Shown here: positions 12,021-22,957 of the stretch, in pieces | Numbering within the stretch: the stretch's first letter is position 1 | Layout of the letters: every line of letters starts with the position of its first letter | Assembly (NCBI RefSeq): GCF_000340215.1 | Contig: NW_006921535.1 | Coordinates: 5,741,414-5,805,413, forward strand | Direction: 5' to 3' | DNA from: Pseudocercospora fijiensis CIRAD86 | Taxonomy: Eukaryota; Ascomycota; Dothideomycetes; Mycosphaerellales; Mycosphaerellaceae | Length of the DNA stretch: 64,000 nucleotides | Notes under the pieces: model-generated | The model's database searches: none | Seen by the model: the letters and a program-made list of their open reading frames with translations, nothing else | What the model was told of the DNA's origin: nothing | Made by a program: the position numbers and the translations under genes

Positions 12021-13711
12021 ATGTCGATGGACGACAAAGTTGCTATGGTGGGCAGCAAGGAGGACAGTCTCGACCGAAGTCTCTCGTCGCATGCTGCCCA
12101 CGATGAGCACAAGGGGCTGGATGACAGCGAGCTGCCAGATTATCAGGATCCCGAGGTGAAGAGGATCATGCGAAAGGTGGATTTCCGACTCCCTCCTGTT
12201 CTGGCCATTCTGTACCTCTTTTCGTTCTTGGATCGAAGCAACAGTAAGCCTTGGTGCGCAATGTTCTGGTGGGAAATAAGATGCTGACGCGCCTGGACAG
12301 TCGGAAACGCCAAGATTGCTGGAATGACCAAGACTTTGAAGATGAGTGGGCATGACTACAACATCGCACTGACCGTGTTCTTCTTCCCATATGCTTGCTT
12401 CATGATTCCGTCGAATATGGTCCTCAAGAAGGTCCGACCTGCGACGTGGATGGCATTCCTCATGACGGGCTGGGGCGTTGCGATGATGTGTCACGGCTGG
12501 GTCCAAACCAAAGGACAATTGATTGCATGTCGCTGTATCATGGGACTCTTCGAATCCGGCTTCTTCCCAGCTGCGGCATACCTCTGCACTCTCTGGTACT
12601 GTCGCTTTGAATACCAACAGCGCGTGGCGTACTTCTATTCATCCGCCACACTTGCCGGCGCTTTCTCTGGAATCCTCGCGTACGGTCTCGAGAAACTCGA
12701 AGGAAAAGCCGGATATGAAGGTTGGCGATGGATGTGAGTGAAAGACGCAACAGTCTACGCCGCATTACTGATTCATTCCGCAGCTTTATCGTTGAGGGCA
12801 TCGCTACAATCATCATCGGCATCATCACATACTGGATCCTACCCAACTCACCGCAGGGCTGTTCTTTCCTGACCGAACGCGAGAAGTCTATCATCGCTCG
12901 ACGACTTGCTGAGGATTCCGGTACCAAGGACGGCAAGGTGATCAACAACGGCGACCGCTTCAGCTGGCCTGTCCTTCGAGATGTTCTGCTGGACAAGAGG
13001 CTGTGGCTAGGAGGTGTCATGGTCTGTGCTCAGTCGATCCCATTCTATGCCTTCACGTTCTTCGCGCCAACCATCATCAAAGAGCTCGGTTTCAAGACGT
13101 GGAAAGCTCAACTCATGACCGTTCCAGTGTACATGGTCGCTTGTATCGGTACGCTGGTCATCGCCTACTTTGCCGACAAGCAGCATCGACGCTGGCCATT
13201 TGTCGCTTTCCCATACATCTTGTCAGCGTGTGCCTTCATCGCAATGTTGGCGATCCCGCATCCTCGGTACCCAGGACTTACATACGGATTCCTATTCTGC
13301 ATCCCTCTCGGCCGTAAGTATCACAAGTCGCGATCGATTCGCATCCAGCGGCTAACAGTTCCAGTGTCTTCCGGCCTCAACGCCTTGATCGCATGGGTCG
13401 GCAACAACCTCGCTCCTTCATGGCGCCGTGCAATCGGAATGGCATTCATAACAACATTAGCCAATTTCGGCGGAGCCATCGGCGCCAACATCTACCTCGC
13501 CGAGCAAGCTCCCAGATATCCCCTGGGCTTCGGCTTCTCTCTTGGTGTCCTCGTTGCCGGCATCACGTCTGCGTTTGCCTCGCGATGGATCCTTCGCAGG
13601 AAGAACCGAGAGCGCGACCAGCTTGATCCAGCTACTGTCAAGAGCCAGTATAGTGAGCAGCAATTGTTGGATTTGGGTGATAAGAGTCCGCTGTATAGAT
13701 ATGTGATTTGA
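12021..13711 (+). CDS. MFS permease, anion:cation symporter (Dal5/Tna1-like)
   Basis: A plasma-membrane transporter of the major facilitator superfamily. The family (allantoate, nicotinate, pantothenate permeases) imports small organic anions with protons; the substrate here cannot be told. Four exons: 12021-12243, 12301-12733, 12784-13313, 13365-13711. The introns are 57, 50 and 51 bp with GT-AG ends, and the frame is maintained, giving 510 residues. Seen: an acidic cytosolic N-terminus; DFRLPPVLAILYLFSFLDRS in TM1 followed by IGNAKIAG, typical of the Dal5 group; RCIMGLFESGFFPAA in TM4; and a basic loop ending in RRKNRERDQ before the C-terminus. The start at 12021 is preferred because the family has a short N-terminus; an in-frame ATG lies at 11904. 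The gene stands alone on an island between two copies of the same DNA transposon. Confidence 0.9.
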
Positions 13712-14069
13712 GCCATGTGGAGTATGTCTTGGCGATGTGGCCTATTTCACAGCATGTATAAAAGAATTTGAGGGTAATTTACGATGGAGTGCAAATGCGA
13801 GTTTCCATCCCGTTAACGTTCTGGAATTGGAATCAGGTCTCAACACGGAGCGGCCGTAGCTCGAGCGGAAAGCGTACGTTACGTTCTTGTGAATAAACTC
13901 CAGCTCAGGCGGATGGTGTAAGACACTAGAACAGATAACCGAACGCTTTTCACGAGTAACTCTAGCTGGCCCCCTGAATCATTTTCCATTCGTAGCTATC
14001 AAGTTACATGCATTCCCATGAACAAGCCGATCTCGGAGTCAAGTATCCTCGTCCGTCGGCATCCATATA
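13712..14069. other. 3' flank of MFS gene, no gene seen
   Basis: 358 bp of ordinary composition between the MFS stop and the left TIR of transposon copy 2. No ORF, tRNA or repeat recognised. The TA target duplication of the transposon is at 14068-14069. Confidence 0.6.
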
Positions 14070-14094
14070 ACGTATGCAAGGAGGCTTTCGTGAT
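14070..14094 (+). repeat. Left terminal inverted repeat, transposon copy 2
   Basis: 25 bases that pair with the reverse complement of 17350-17374 with one mismatch (G/A at the seventh base). Confidence 0.93.
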
Positions 14095-14279
14095 GCCACC
14101 CACCTCGTTAGCGCGGTGGGAAGGGCCGCCGCTAGCTGTTTCCAGTAGATACCAATCGATTAGTAGTTAGTTTAGCATTGATTAGAAAGCGGCAACTTCC
14201 GCGAATCTCGACAGCCAACATTCCCTTAGTCGCATGCGACATACTACACTATATTATTAGAATTCTTCTCTTCTAAGCT

Positions 14280-16860
14280 ACACTACTATAACTACCGCTA
14301 TTATAAGGTCTAAATATCTATCATAGAATACGCTGTTAACTATTAACAAAGATGCTAAGCTCCGAAGGGCTATTAAACGCTTCCGCGCCGGCGAATACGA
14401 TACTAAAGTAGCCTATTGTTAGGACTTCGAAATTCTATATATAACTTTCAACGATCGAGTCCGCGGACTCTACGGTAGTATGCTCGAGTTTAGAGATAGT
14501 TAGAAGCGGTTGAATAGCATATAATAAGCTATATTAAAAGAGATAATTATAAGAATAATTGGAATAGGGTTTCTACCTAAATATAAGACTATTCGTAGAT
14601 AGGCGGAGCAGATACTAGCTATAGACCCGGATTATAATCCTCTTACAACACCTCCTATTAGCGTCTACTAGCCGGCTCGATTTATCGACTAAGATAAGGA
14701 CCTCCGCCTTAGGTAGACTACTATAATAGACTATTACCGCCGCAATGTTACTAATAATCTAGAGGTCTTAGTTGAATACTATAAGAAGCTAGCTAATACA
14801 ATTAAGGAATACGATATAGTACTAGAAGATATTAGCAATTTTAATGAAGCCGGATACCTTACTAGTTGTTACGAGCGCAATTTCTAGGTTATAATCCTCG
14901 CTCGAGAGGCTAAGAACACCTTTATACGATAACCTAGCGGTCGTAAATAGATAACAACTATTAAAGCTATTCGAGCCGATAGTTATTATATCCCTCCGTT
15001 CTTTGTATTCAAAGCGAGGCAGGTCACCGAAGCCTTATTGCGCCAATTCTAACGCTAATTCCACTATATAGGCGCTAGCTTTGCTATTACTAACAATAGC
15101 TAGTCTAATACTAAGATAGCTAGTCAATAGATATAGCATTATAATATCCGTTGCCCTCCGAGCAAACTAGACAAATGGCGGTTACTAATAATAGACGGTT
15201 ACGACAGCTATAAGTTATTTAACTTCCTACAGTATGCCTTAGCTAATCGTATACTGTGCCTATGCCTTCTAAGCCATTTAACCGCTTACTGCTAGCCGCT
15301 AGATTATAGTGTATTTGGACCTTGCAAACTGGCCTATTCGAGTGCACTAATGTAACGCTATACTGACCTTAGTCTAGCAAGCGTTACTAAGACCGACTTC
15401 CTAGAAATCTACTCTAACCTCTACCTAGAAGTCTTTACACCTAATATTATAATAAAGGCCTTCGAGGGCATAGGTATAACACTAGTCGACGTAGAGCGAG
15501 TAATTAGCAAGCTTCTACGGTCCTTTCGACCTATAACACCTCTACTACTACGGCAACAAGCATAGCAAGAAGTCGTATAGTCGTTACTAATTAATACACT
15601 ACTAGCAGCAAGGATACTAGTTAAAGGTCTAATGCTAATACTAGGAGTACGACTATTATAGGAACTCCGACAGCAACTAGCAGCACCGCTACTACTACTT
15701 GTTATACCGGCAAAGCGCCTCCTATTTAGTAGCAATCCTTCTACACTAATAAGCTATAAGCGATTAAAGACAACGGCTAAGAAGGTAAAATTCTGGAGCT
15801 TACAATCTACCGATAACCTCGGTTATACTTACCTTCCTTATACCTGTAGTTTAGAACTAGCTGTCTGTAATAGACGAGTAGTTAACAAGTTCAAAAAGAC
15901 TGTTAAGGCAGCTTAGGTACTCCTTAACTAGTATTACATAGTTATCCGAGAGAATAAAGGACTCCGGTATGCCCTTAGATAGAAGACTCGCAATAAGGAG
16001 CTTAACAAGGTAATTAGTAAAGCTAAGGTCTATACAATGGAGGTTGTAGACTCAATGTTAGCGGAGGCAACATAGAAGGCTAAATACGAGAAGCTCCGGA
16101 CTTTAGTAAAGGAAGACCTTATAGCGCTTTAATAGGTAAAGAAGCGGAGGTTAGCCCTCGCAATATAGTAGAACAAGACCGCTCGCAAGGAGCGTATTTA
16201 GCTCTATTTTAACCTTACTCAGTTACGGAAGGAGTATAAGGCCGCTTATAAGACCGAAAGCTAGCATATACGCAACATTAGGTATCTAATTACTAGCGAG
16301 CGCTCACCTGCAAACGCGGCTTCTATATACGTTAGTAAAGCCCTCGAATATATACAGCAACTCGAGGCTCGAGTCGAGGCCTTTAAACATGCCGAGAAGG
16401 TTACTAAGCATATACGAGACCTATAGTACACTAAATAGAATAAATTGAAGATAGCGGAAGAGAAGATTGCCGTACTTAAGAGCATAGCAAGTAAGGCGGA
16501 CGTAGTAGACAAGGCGGCTATTAATGCCCTCCTAGCACTCGACTATATAGTAGACCTAACTAACGAGGTTAAGTAGGAGGCGAACGATGCCGACGATAAA
16601 CTAGACGGTAAGGTTCTATTCTTAGTAGAAGATGATAGCGACGTCGAACTCCTCGATCTACGGTAGGCTAATCTACGTTTAAATATAGAATGGTTGTCTA
16701 TATAGGACATGTACGATAGGGGCTTCTTTAGGGATAATAAAGCCGCCTAAATCTAGCAGAAAAACCGTCGACTAATTAGAAGCCGAGAAACACCTATTAA
16801 CTGTTGAAAGTGTGCTTAATCGACGTATCTCGGTCGATTAAGTACCCTCGGAGGTACGGC
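14280..16860 (+). pseudogene. DDE_1-type transposase with long C-terminal extension
   Basis: The conceptual frame (through TAG stops) has an N-terminal HTH-like block (DAKLRRAIKRFRAGEYDTK), a CENP-B/pogo-type helix region, then a DDE domain. In the DDE domain, ISNFNEAGY sits at about 14831-14857 where NFDE is expected, then LIIDGYDS near 15190-15215, then CQPLDYSVFGPCK (first residue from a TAG) near 15290-15325. The first catalytic Asp is Asn (14843-14845). After the DDE domain the same frame runs on for about 450 codons, rich in K, E, A and L and likely coiled coil (LEARVEAFKHAEKVTKHI near 16350-16400). The usual Fot1 protein is 500-600 residues, so the extension is notable. Inactive. Confidence 0.82.
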
Positions 16861-17349
16861 CTCGGCTAGAGTCCGGATTTAGGGAAGCTAGCTTTCTAAG
16901 ACATATATATACTATTATACTACAACTGTCCTTTAATACTTTATCTTTATATCTTATACGCTTGTTGTATATATTAAGACCTTTCATTTGCGCTATTTAG
17001 TATGTCTATATATAGTATAGATAGTGTGTAATTAGTGTCGAGGGCTAGTAGTTAGCCTAATTCTAGCCTCTTATCGAAGCTCGGAGGTTTAGCGGACATT
17101 GCCGACCCTCGCTAGACCCTAACTTAGCGGCACTTAGCTATTCGACTAGGCTTCAAACTACCTACTTCTATATTAGTATATTCTACTATAATATATTGCC
17201 TACAATTTTAGAATTATAGAACTCGACGCTGCGATTATTTTAGTGCAAAAATTAGTACAATTGCATCGCTATAGAGCGTATAGTAATTCGTAGAAGTATC
17301 GATGTAGAACGCTGAGATGCTTATAAATCCACGCTAACGAACGGCCGGA

Positions 17350-17374
17350 ATCACGAAAGCCTCCTTGTATACGT
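17350..17374 (-). repeat. Right terminal inverted repeat, transposon copy 2
   Basis: Reverse complement matches 14070-14094 (24 of 25). Followed by the TA duplication at 17375-17376. Confidence 0.93.
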
Positions 17375-17376
17375 TA

Positions 17377-18964
17377 CTCTCTAGGTACGTACTACTTTTT
17401 CCTTCTTAACTAAAATTAGTATTAACTAAACATATTAGCAAGAAAGGCATCAAGCGTAAATTTATAGTTATGCTGACACTCACTAATACCTACCGTACAT
17501 CTTTTGATCTATTTATAGTGTGATTGGGAGTAAACTCCTTAGGAAAGGAGTAAGCAAACCGGCGAAAGTCCACATATTGCCTCTTACACTCTCACAGCAT
17601 GCTGCTTTGGAACATCCTTGCCTGGAATATAAAGTTGCTTTACTACCTGAGGAGAAATTACGATCGTCGAGGAAAGTGACCGAAATACTAATACTGATTC
17701 AGGGACCGTGGTTCTTGGTGTTCTTTCCCTCGAGCGCCAGGTTTCGTTTTGGGAAGCAATGATCAAGTCTCATACCGGAAGGCATAGCCCTTTTGAAGCC
17801 TTTACAACTGCTCACTCCAACTCCTCGAGCTGTAAAGGCCGTTAGCAATGCCAGTAAATGATATGTGTGACAAGCTTTGCTACCGCAAGTATATCAAGAG
17901 ATGCCGATCAAGCCTATCGCTCTCGTCCGGCCACAAATCAACCGTATCTTCGGCGATTTGATAAAGCATCATCCTATCTTCCAGCCTCTACTCGAATGTG
18001 TCGAAGCTAGTGTTATCCTCTGGTATATCCGATTGATCTAGTTAAATTTCAGCAATGTTATTCGTCTCAATCAGGCCCCGTGCTCATAATCTGCAGTTTT
18101 CACAAGCAAGCTTCTGTTCGGGGGTTTGTCTCTCTTTATGAATGGAATGCGGACGCTATATTAGGAGTTGAAAGTCGTGAGGAAAATGTCTTCGATTCAG
18201 AAGAAAGATCCAATGGAGGTTTGTGTGAGCGTATCCGGCCTCACTGACCAGCAGATTGTACGGAATCGCTGAGTGCACAAGGCCAGGTCAGCTTGAAATC
18301 CGTGGGTATGATAGAAAGAGGCTGAAACTAAACTTAGGTGGAGAATAGGGAGTCTTTGCCAGCTCCTCTCGTCATGTTTTGCTTCTGCAAGGTCTTTGAT
18401 TGTAGGTCTCGCTGTATTCGAGTTCGCGTGCAGAGAACTGACGTCTTGGACGAAGGAGAAGGTGTGTTAAACAATTCACGTAAACAAATGATCGAATAAT
18501 CCGTTGTTCGCTTCAATGCCGCTGTTGATTGCTCGATGGCATGAGAATAACATGAGGGATGACGGATAACAGCACGCAGTCGAGACTCCACAATGCGTTG
18601 GCCGCCAGCATCCACCAAATTTCTACGTACCTGCTACGTTCAACGAGTCATTCTTCCAAATTTGCCAGCTCAGTCTCCACCGTGAACACATTAGTATGTA
18701 CTTCTCTCCTCTCCTCCGTCTGGATGCGTGAGCTCTTCACGCAGATCCGAGTTTCGGTACACGCTGCTTTGCGGCTTCAACGCTAGCTGCACGCCAAGCC
18801 CATACTTCACCTTTCTACAACGGCCAGCCATTGTTATTTCACTTCCCATATTGTAGACAAGCGAGGTGAGCTTGACGGTAGGTCTGTACGGATTTTCAAC
18901 TTCTCAGCATCATGTATCCGTTCGACAGCATCATCAACATCATCACGCAAGGAGAAATTCGAAG
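17377..18964. other. Long intergenic region, no convincing gene
   Basis: About 1.6 kb of normal composition between transposon copy 2 and the SprT-like gene. ORFs of 60-94 codons on both strands (for example 17520-17762 and 18334-18618) lack family features and supporting introns. Pyrimidine-rich sequence around 18620-18850 may be the promoter/5' UTR of the next gene. Confidence 0.5.
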
Positions 18965-19774
18965 ATGGATGACAACGAACCACAAGCATACCACCTCCCT
19001 GTCCCATCCTCTGGCACGCTGGCCGTGCTAAGACATTACCACTTGGACGTCGTCGACGCCGCAATCTCCGCCTTTGAGCAGCTCAGCTCAGCGAACGAGG
19101 GCAAAGCAGCCAAGTTGAAAGACTGGCTCGCTCGTTTTGCCTCGCTCGTTGAGAGGGACAAGCACCGCACCGTGAGAGAAACCTTCTTGACCACCTACCT
19201 CCTTCGACACTTTACTAACTCACCGTGCGTCCAGATTCCCAGCGACGATACCACACTTTGCCTGAAAAATGGCATAAAACTCCTCAGCGAAACTTTCTTC
19301 CTCGCCGCGATAGCTGACGTTCCGATCACCTGGAACAACGACATCGACGCTCGAGGCGAGACCAGCTACTACGGCAACGAGATCGAAGTCGAGATCAGAT
19401 TCCTACGACAGCAGGCCGAGAAGCCTCTGCACATCCGTCTCGTGGAAACTCTGGTGCACGAGTGCGTGCATGTGCTTCTCGGAAAATTCACATGCAATGC
19501 CAGATTCTGTGAAGAGGATGATTGCATCGCATCTAAACGCTTCGAAGTTGGGGTATATGGCTCTGAGCATGGACTCGCGTTCCAGAAACTCGTGAAGAAG
19601 ATTGAGGGGGAGAGTGAGAGGTTTTTGGGGGTAAGATTGGACTTGCATAGGGAGTTTGCTGCGCGGGGAGAGGATGTGTTTCTCACACCATCGATGATTG
19701 GAAGGTTTTTCGACGGCGTTGATCCGCGGACAGGTGCTCGAGTCGAAGCTCCGCCCTCGACAAGTAGATTGTGA
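18965..19774 (+). CDS. SprT-like zinc metallopeptidase-domain protein
   Basis: A single-exon gene of 269 residues. The centre carries ETLVHECVHVLL, an HExxH zincin motif (His, Glu, His visible), followed by two closely spaced cysteines (CNARFC) and, some 25-30 residues on, GSEHGLAF, where the third zinc His of SprT-like proteins is expected. Family knowledge: SprT/Spartan-like domains are zinc proteases; Spartan removes DNA-protein crosslinks, but many short fungal SprT-like proteins have no known role. No UBZ, PIP or SHP motif is visible, so a Spartan assignment is not justified. The start at 18965 (MDDNEPQAYHL) is chosen for its good context; the frame is open further upstream (ATG at 18866) but that part is His/Gln low-complexity. 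Confidence 0.75.
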   Translation: MDDNEPQAYHLPVPSSGTLAVLRHYHLDVVDAAISAFEQLSSANEGKAAKLKDWLARFASLVERDKHRTVRETFLTTYLLRHFTNSPCVQIPSDDTTLCLKNGIKLLSETFFLAAIADVPITWNNDIDARGETSYYGNEIEVEIRFLRQQAEKPLHIRLVETLVHECVHVLLGKFTCNARFCEEDDCIASKRFEVGVYGSEHGLAFQKLVKKIEGESERFLGVRLDLHREFAARGEDVFLTPSMIGRFFDGVDPRTGARVEAPPSTSRL

Positions 19775-20780
19775 ATGGGAAGCAATGAGCGAGTGAAGTA
19801 CCGCATACCTGACTCAACCTCCCGAAATCTCCTTCTTTTCTTCTTCTTCTCAATTGTACTTTCTCTGCCCTCGAATCGAAAGGCGGTGATTCAAGTGACA
19901 GATGTGACATAGAAGCAATGAGCTATTACTTCTCCTACATTGAAGCGTCTCCAGCTCCACAACATCAACAACCTCCACGACAATTCGGTAAAATCCACAG
20001 AAGCGAACACTAGGTAGGCAGCGGCATGGAAGTAATCCCACGGTAATGCATGCGGCTACTCTCCCTTCTCCCTCTAAAAGTGGTCTCTCTACATATAGGC
20101 TCAAATCCAGCGGAAAGCATTCAAGAACAACCTACGGAGGCAATATAGGTAAGGACTCTCTTTATCTCAATCTCACTGCACATCCATCACATTTCTATAA
20201 CAACAAGACCTTCCAAGGCAATCCACTGGTTGACGTTTCTTAGGCACTTTTCAAACTTTACAAGACTGATTCAGCCAGAGCATGACTCGGAGCACCCTCG
20301 TCGCGAGTGCATGCCAGGGAAGGTCCTCTTCTTGCACAACGAGCATTCGATCATGACACTTTGACGCAGTGCCTGTTGTTGGCAAAGTAATACCCAGCCG
20401 CGCTTCAAACACCAGGTCATGACTACGGCAGTCGAGAACGAGATCGTGGTGAGTAGAACGAATGGAAGTGCACGTCTTTGAAATACTGTGATGCCGGTGC
20501 TGACGTCTTTTTAAAAAATATGGTCGATTGGATGTACAGCTTTTGTTTCGCGTCTCTATGAAGCAACTCCTTCCACCCCACCGACGCGATTGTATGTCTC
20601 TGCCCTTCCAGATTGTTCCTATCCGGCTTGACGAATCTTGGTGGTGGCTTGCTTCAGAAGAACATCGTTGCTCGTCCTGCATCCAGCTGCTTCGACTCTC
20701 ACGCGATGCGTCCAAAATATCCTCCGATCCAACGGCGCAGTCACGCAGTTTGCTTGAGGGGACAGATCACTGCATCACTA
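19775..20780. other. Intergenic region, no convincing gene
   Basis: About 1 kb. A minus-strand ORF at 20251-20715 and plus ORFs at 20528-20891 overlap each other and have no recognisable domain. Part of this may be the 3' end of the minus-strand multi-intron transcript that extends leftward from 23.4 kb. Confidence 0.4.
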
Positions 20781-20838
20781 CAAGTCAGCAGAGTCAACGA
20801 GAGTGATGCAGATGGAGGACGTTGGGGAAAGGCTGGTA

Positions 20839-20910
20839 TCAGCAGTATAGTGTTGTACTCAGGGTCCGTCGTGGACTCGTCCAGAGGGTAAGTTTCAAGA
20901 TGATCATCAT
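20839..20910 (-). ncRNA. Candidate box C/D snoRNA, last intron
   Basis: C box GATGATGA (core 20910-20904), 40 nt after the donor at 20950; CTGA at 20862-20859 (possible D') and 20842-20839 (D); span 72 nt. Confidence 0.45.
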
Positions 20911-21114
20911 CGCAGCAGTGAAGAATTCATGGAGCTTTGGAGACACTTACTCGGTCTTCGTGGAGTTGTGAACAGAGGTGACGAGGGTGATATGCTGGAG
21001 ACAGTTGACAACCTGGCCTCAGTTCTGATTAGCATTACACTGGCGATGAGGCAAATGATAGAATGCAGAGGTAATCGAATTCGCTCAGATGTTCTTCTCA
21101 TATGTTTCGTTCAT

Positions 21115-21375
21115 TAGGGAAGGGAAGGGAAGGGAAGGGAAGTNNNNNNNNNNNNNNNNNNNNNNNNNNNNNNNNNNNNNNNNNNNNNNNNNNNNNNNNN
21201 NNNNNNNNNNNNNNNNNNNNNNNNNNNNNNNNNNNNNNNNNNNNNNNNNNNNNNNNNNNNNNNNNNNNNNNNNNNNNNNNNNNNNNNNNNNNNNNNNNNN
21301 NNNNNNNNNNNNNNNNNNNNNNAGGGGGAGGGGGAGGGGGAGGCGCAAGGGGTAAGGGGTAAGGGGGAAGGGGGT
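21115..21375. repeat. Purine-rich simple repeat with 179-N assembly gap
   Basis: GGGAA units run up to 21143, N from 21144 to 21322, then AGGGGG-type units to about 21375. The gap sits inside an intron of the proposed host gene, so the true repeat length is unknown and exons or snoRNAs could be missing. Confidence 0.95.
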
Positions 21376-21409
21376 GAGCGAGTAGGCGGATAAGCGGGTG
21401 AGGTGGTCA

Positions 21410-21460
21410 TCAGATATAGAGCTCTAAATTTGACCAAGTGTAGACAAATTATGGCATCAT
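21410..21460 (-). ncRNA. Candidate box C/D snoRNA, intron 6 (next to assembly gap)
   Basis: C-box-like AATGATGC (core 21460-21454), 37 nt after the donor at 21497. The first CTGA at 21413-21410 gives a span of only 51 nt. The real D box may lie nearer the gap. Confidence 0.3.
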
Positions 21461-21670
21461 TGCAAGTAGGCAAATCAATCATGGGCAGTGAACGTACCTC
21501 TCTGTGCGCTGCCGGTGAACTTGACGGGAACTGAGTCAGCCGACAAGGCAGTTCTTGTAGGAAGCTTGGGGCTTGCGTGTCTTCGAAGCATTAGCATGCT
21601 ACGTCTGTGCAACAAAGTTAGCTGTCGTCTTGGAAGGCTGGCAGCAGAAGGTTCAAGTGCAGTCGCGTGC

Positions 21671-21752
21671 TCAGTAAGTCTTGGATAGAATTGTCATATC
21701 GAACCACAATGGATTTACCGATCAATCGAGACGCCAAGATGAAAGTCATCAT
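21671..21752 (-). ncRNA. Candidate box C/D snoRNA, intron 5
   Basis: C box AATGATGA (core 21752-21746), 33 nt after the donor at 21785; D box CTGA at 21674-21671; span 82 nt. TGC directly before the C box pairs with GCA directly after the D box, forming the start of a terminal stem. The best single candidate. Confidence 0.6.
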
Positions 21753-21994
21753 TGCAATGGGGTTGAAATTGTATCGAGTACTTACCCAACTTGGAACAGA
21801 CCAAGGTAGTGGTGGCGTTGAGGTTGGCCACAGCTGGCGATGCGAATCCTAGTTGCGAAAGGTTAGCAGCAGCCAGGAAGGAAGCTCACGAGAAGCAAAG
21901 CGGGTGTCATGCGGATCAGTGTTGTGTTTTGTGTAGTATTGACGATGGGACTTTTTTCAATTGAGACCTCGTTCGGGTTCCATCAAGTTTCTTT

Positions 21995-22051
21995 TCAGTG
22001 TTTTCAGTCTCGGTCCGCTCTGTGAAGAGCATTCCGATACTATTGCATCAT
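21995..22051 (-). ncRNA. Candidate box C/D snoRNA, intron 4 (3' end uncertain)
   Basis: C-box-like AATGATGC (core 22051-22045), 34 nt after the donor at 22085. CTGA occurs at 22007-22004 and 21998-21995, and again at 21919-21916, so the D box and length are ambiguous. The weakest of the set with an intact intron. Confidence 0.3.
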
Positions 22052-22292
22052 TTCCAAAGTCTGCTGTCTGGACTTTTGCACTCACCGTTTCATGTGGTGT
22101 TGGCTGAAGGTGTAGAGAGGCTGCGAAGGACAAATGAAGGGCGGCGGGATCGAAGGGATACAGGCGGTACAAGTAGATCGGCTTCGCCTGAAATGCAAGA
22201 TTAGTAAATAGCTTGCTGGCGAGAAGGTAGTAGAAGGTGCAAGAGTCAAGGAAGCCTCAGAATCTGTTCTAATTTCGAGCCGAGAACCACTG

Positions 22293-22381
22293 TCAGGCTA
22301 GCCCAAGGAACGGCTGGCAAACCGTAGTCGGGCTCTCTGACTCGTCTCCATTCGAGTTCAGTTTAGAGCGGATGTCATCAT
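22293..22381 (-). ncRNA. Candidate box C/D snoRNA, intron 3
   Basis: C box AATGATGA (core 22381-22375), 33 nt after the donor at 22414; D box CTGA at 22296-22293; internal CTGA (D') at 22361-22358. Span 89 nt, typical of the class. CCA before the C box can pair with TGG after the D box, with a small offset. Confidence 0.55.
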
Positions 22382-22636
22382 TGGCAATTGGAGGGCAGGG
22401 AAATGCGAGCTTACCGTGTGGCACAGGTGGAAGGTGTTGCTTGAAGCGATGTTGACAATCCGGTGGAATCTTGGTGGCGGCGAAAGGACTGGCTGTAGAA
22501 CGAGTGTCCGTTGTGTTGCGGCCGACTCTCATGGAGGCGTGATCTGCAAAAGAATGTGTCAGCGTCCTGAACGCAACAGAAAAGAGGATGCATGTGTTTT
22601 TCAGTGATGTTCTCAGAGTTTCGCGATGTGATGGTA

Positions 22637-22752
22637 TCAGCGAGGCTGCTGTCCACCGAACCACAGTAGGCTAGGTTGAATCCACCAAACCACAGTAGGC
22701 TTGGTTGGACGCGTCCTCATCAATAAGTGTGTATCCGATTTGGTGTCATCAT
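22637..22752 (-). ncRNA. Candidate box C/D snoRNA, intron 2
   Basis: C box AATGATGA (core 22752-22746), 36 nt after the donor at 22788; D box CTGA at 22640-22637; span 116 nt. It contains an internal TTGATGAGG (possible C') and two tandem copies of a TGTGGTTYGGTGG motif. Confidence 0.45.
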
Positions 22753-22957
22753 TGAACGAATGGAGACGGTGCGAATGGTGTTGCTTACCTGATGAAGATG
22801 CCAGTCGACAGTGGGATGACGGTGAAGTGGTCGCAACGGCAAGGGGATGGTTGACTTGCTGCTGCGCGGTGCGCGAAGAGTTCACCTAAAAGATTGAACG
22901 CGTCAGCGACCGTCGAACCACAACAAGAGACGGGCTTGAGGTTGCTTGGACGCGTGA

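Larger units (their letters stand above)
14070..17374 (+). mobile_element. pogo/Fot1-like (Tc1-mariner) DNA transposon copy 2, complete
   Basis: 3305 bp. The ends are inverted repeats starting ACGTATRCAAGGAGGC, flanked by TA on both sides (14068-14069, 17375-17376), the target duplication expected of the Tc1/mariner superfamily. Similarity between the two ends continues weakly to about 45 bp. It carries one long plus-strand transposase frame broken by RIP stops, then a 3' non-coding part of about 450 bp shared with copy 1. Confidence 0.92.

Noticed and set aside
11527..12617. Overlapping ORFs of 126-260 codons around the MFS 5' end
   Set aside because: They are antisense or out-of-frame to the phased four-exon permease.
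17520..17762. 80-codon plus ORF beside transposon copy 2
   Set aside because: No domain, overlapped by an opposite ORF, ordinary by chance at this length.
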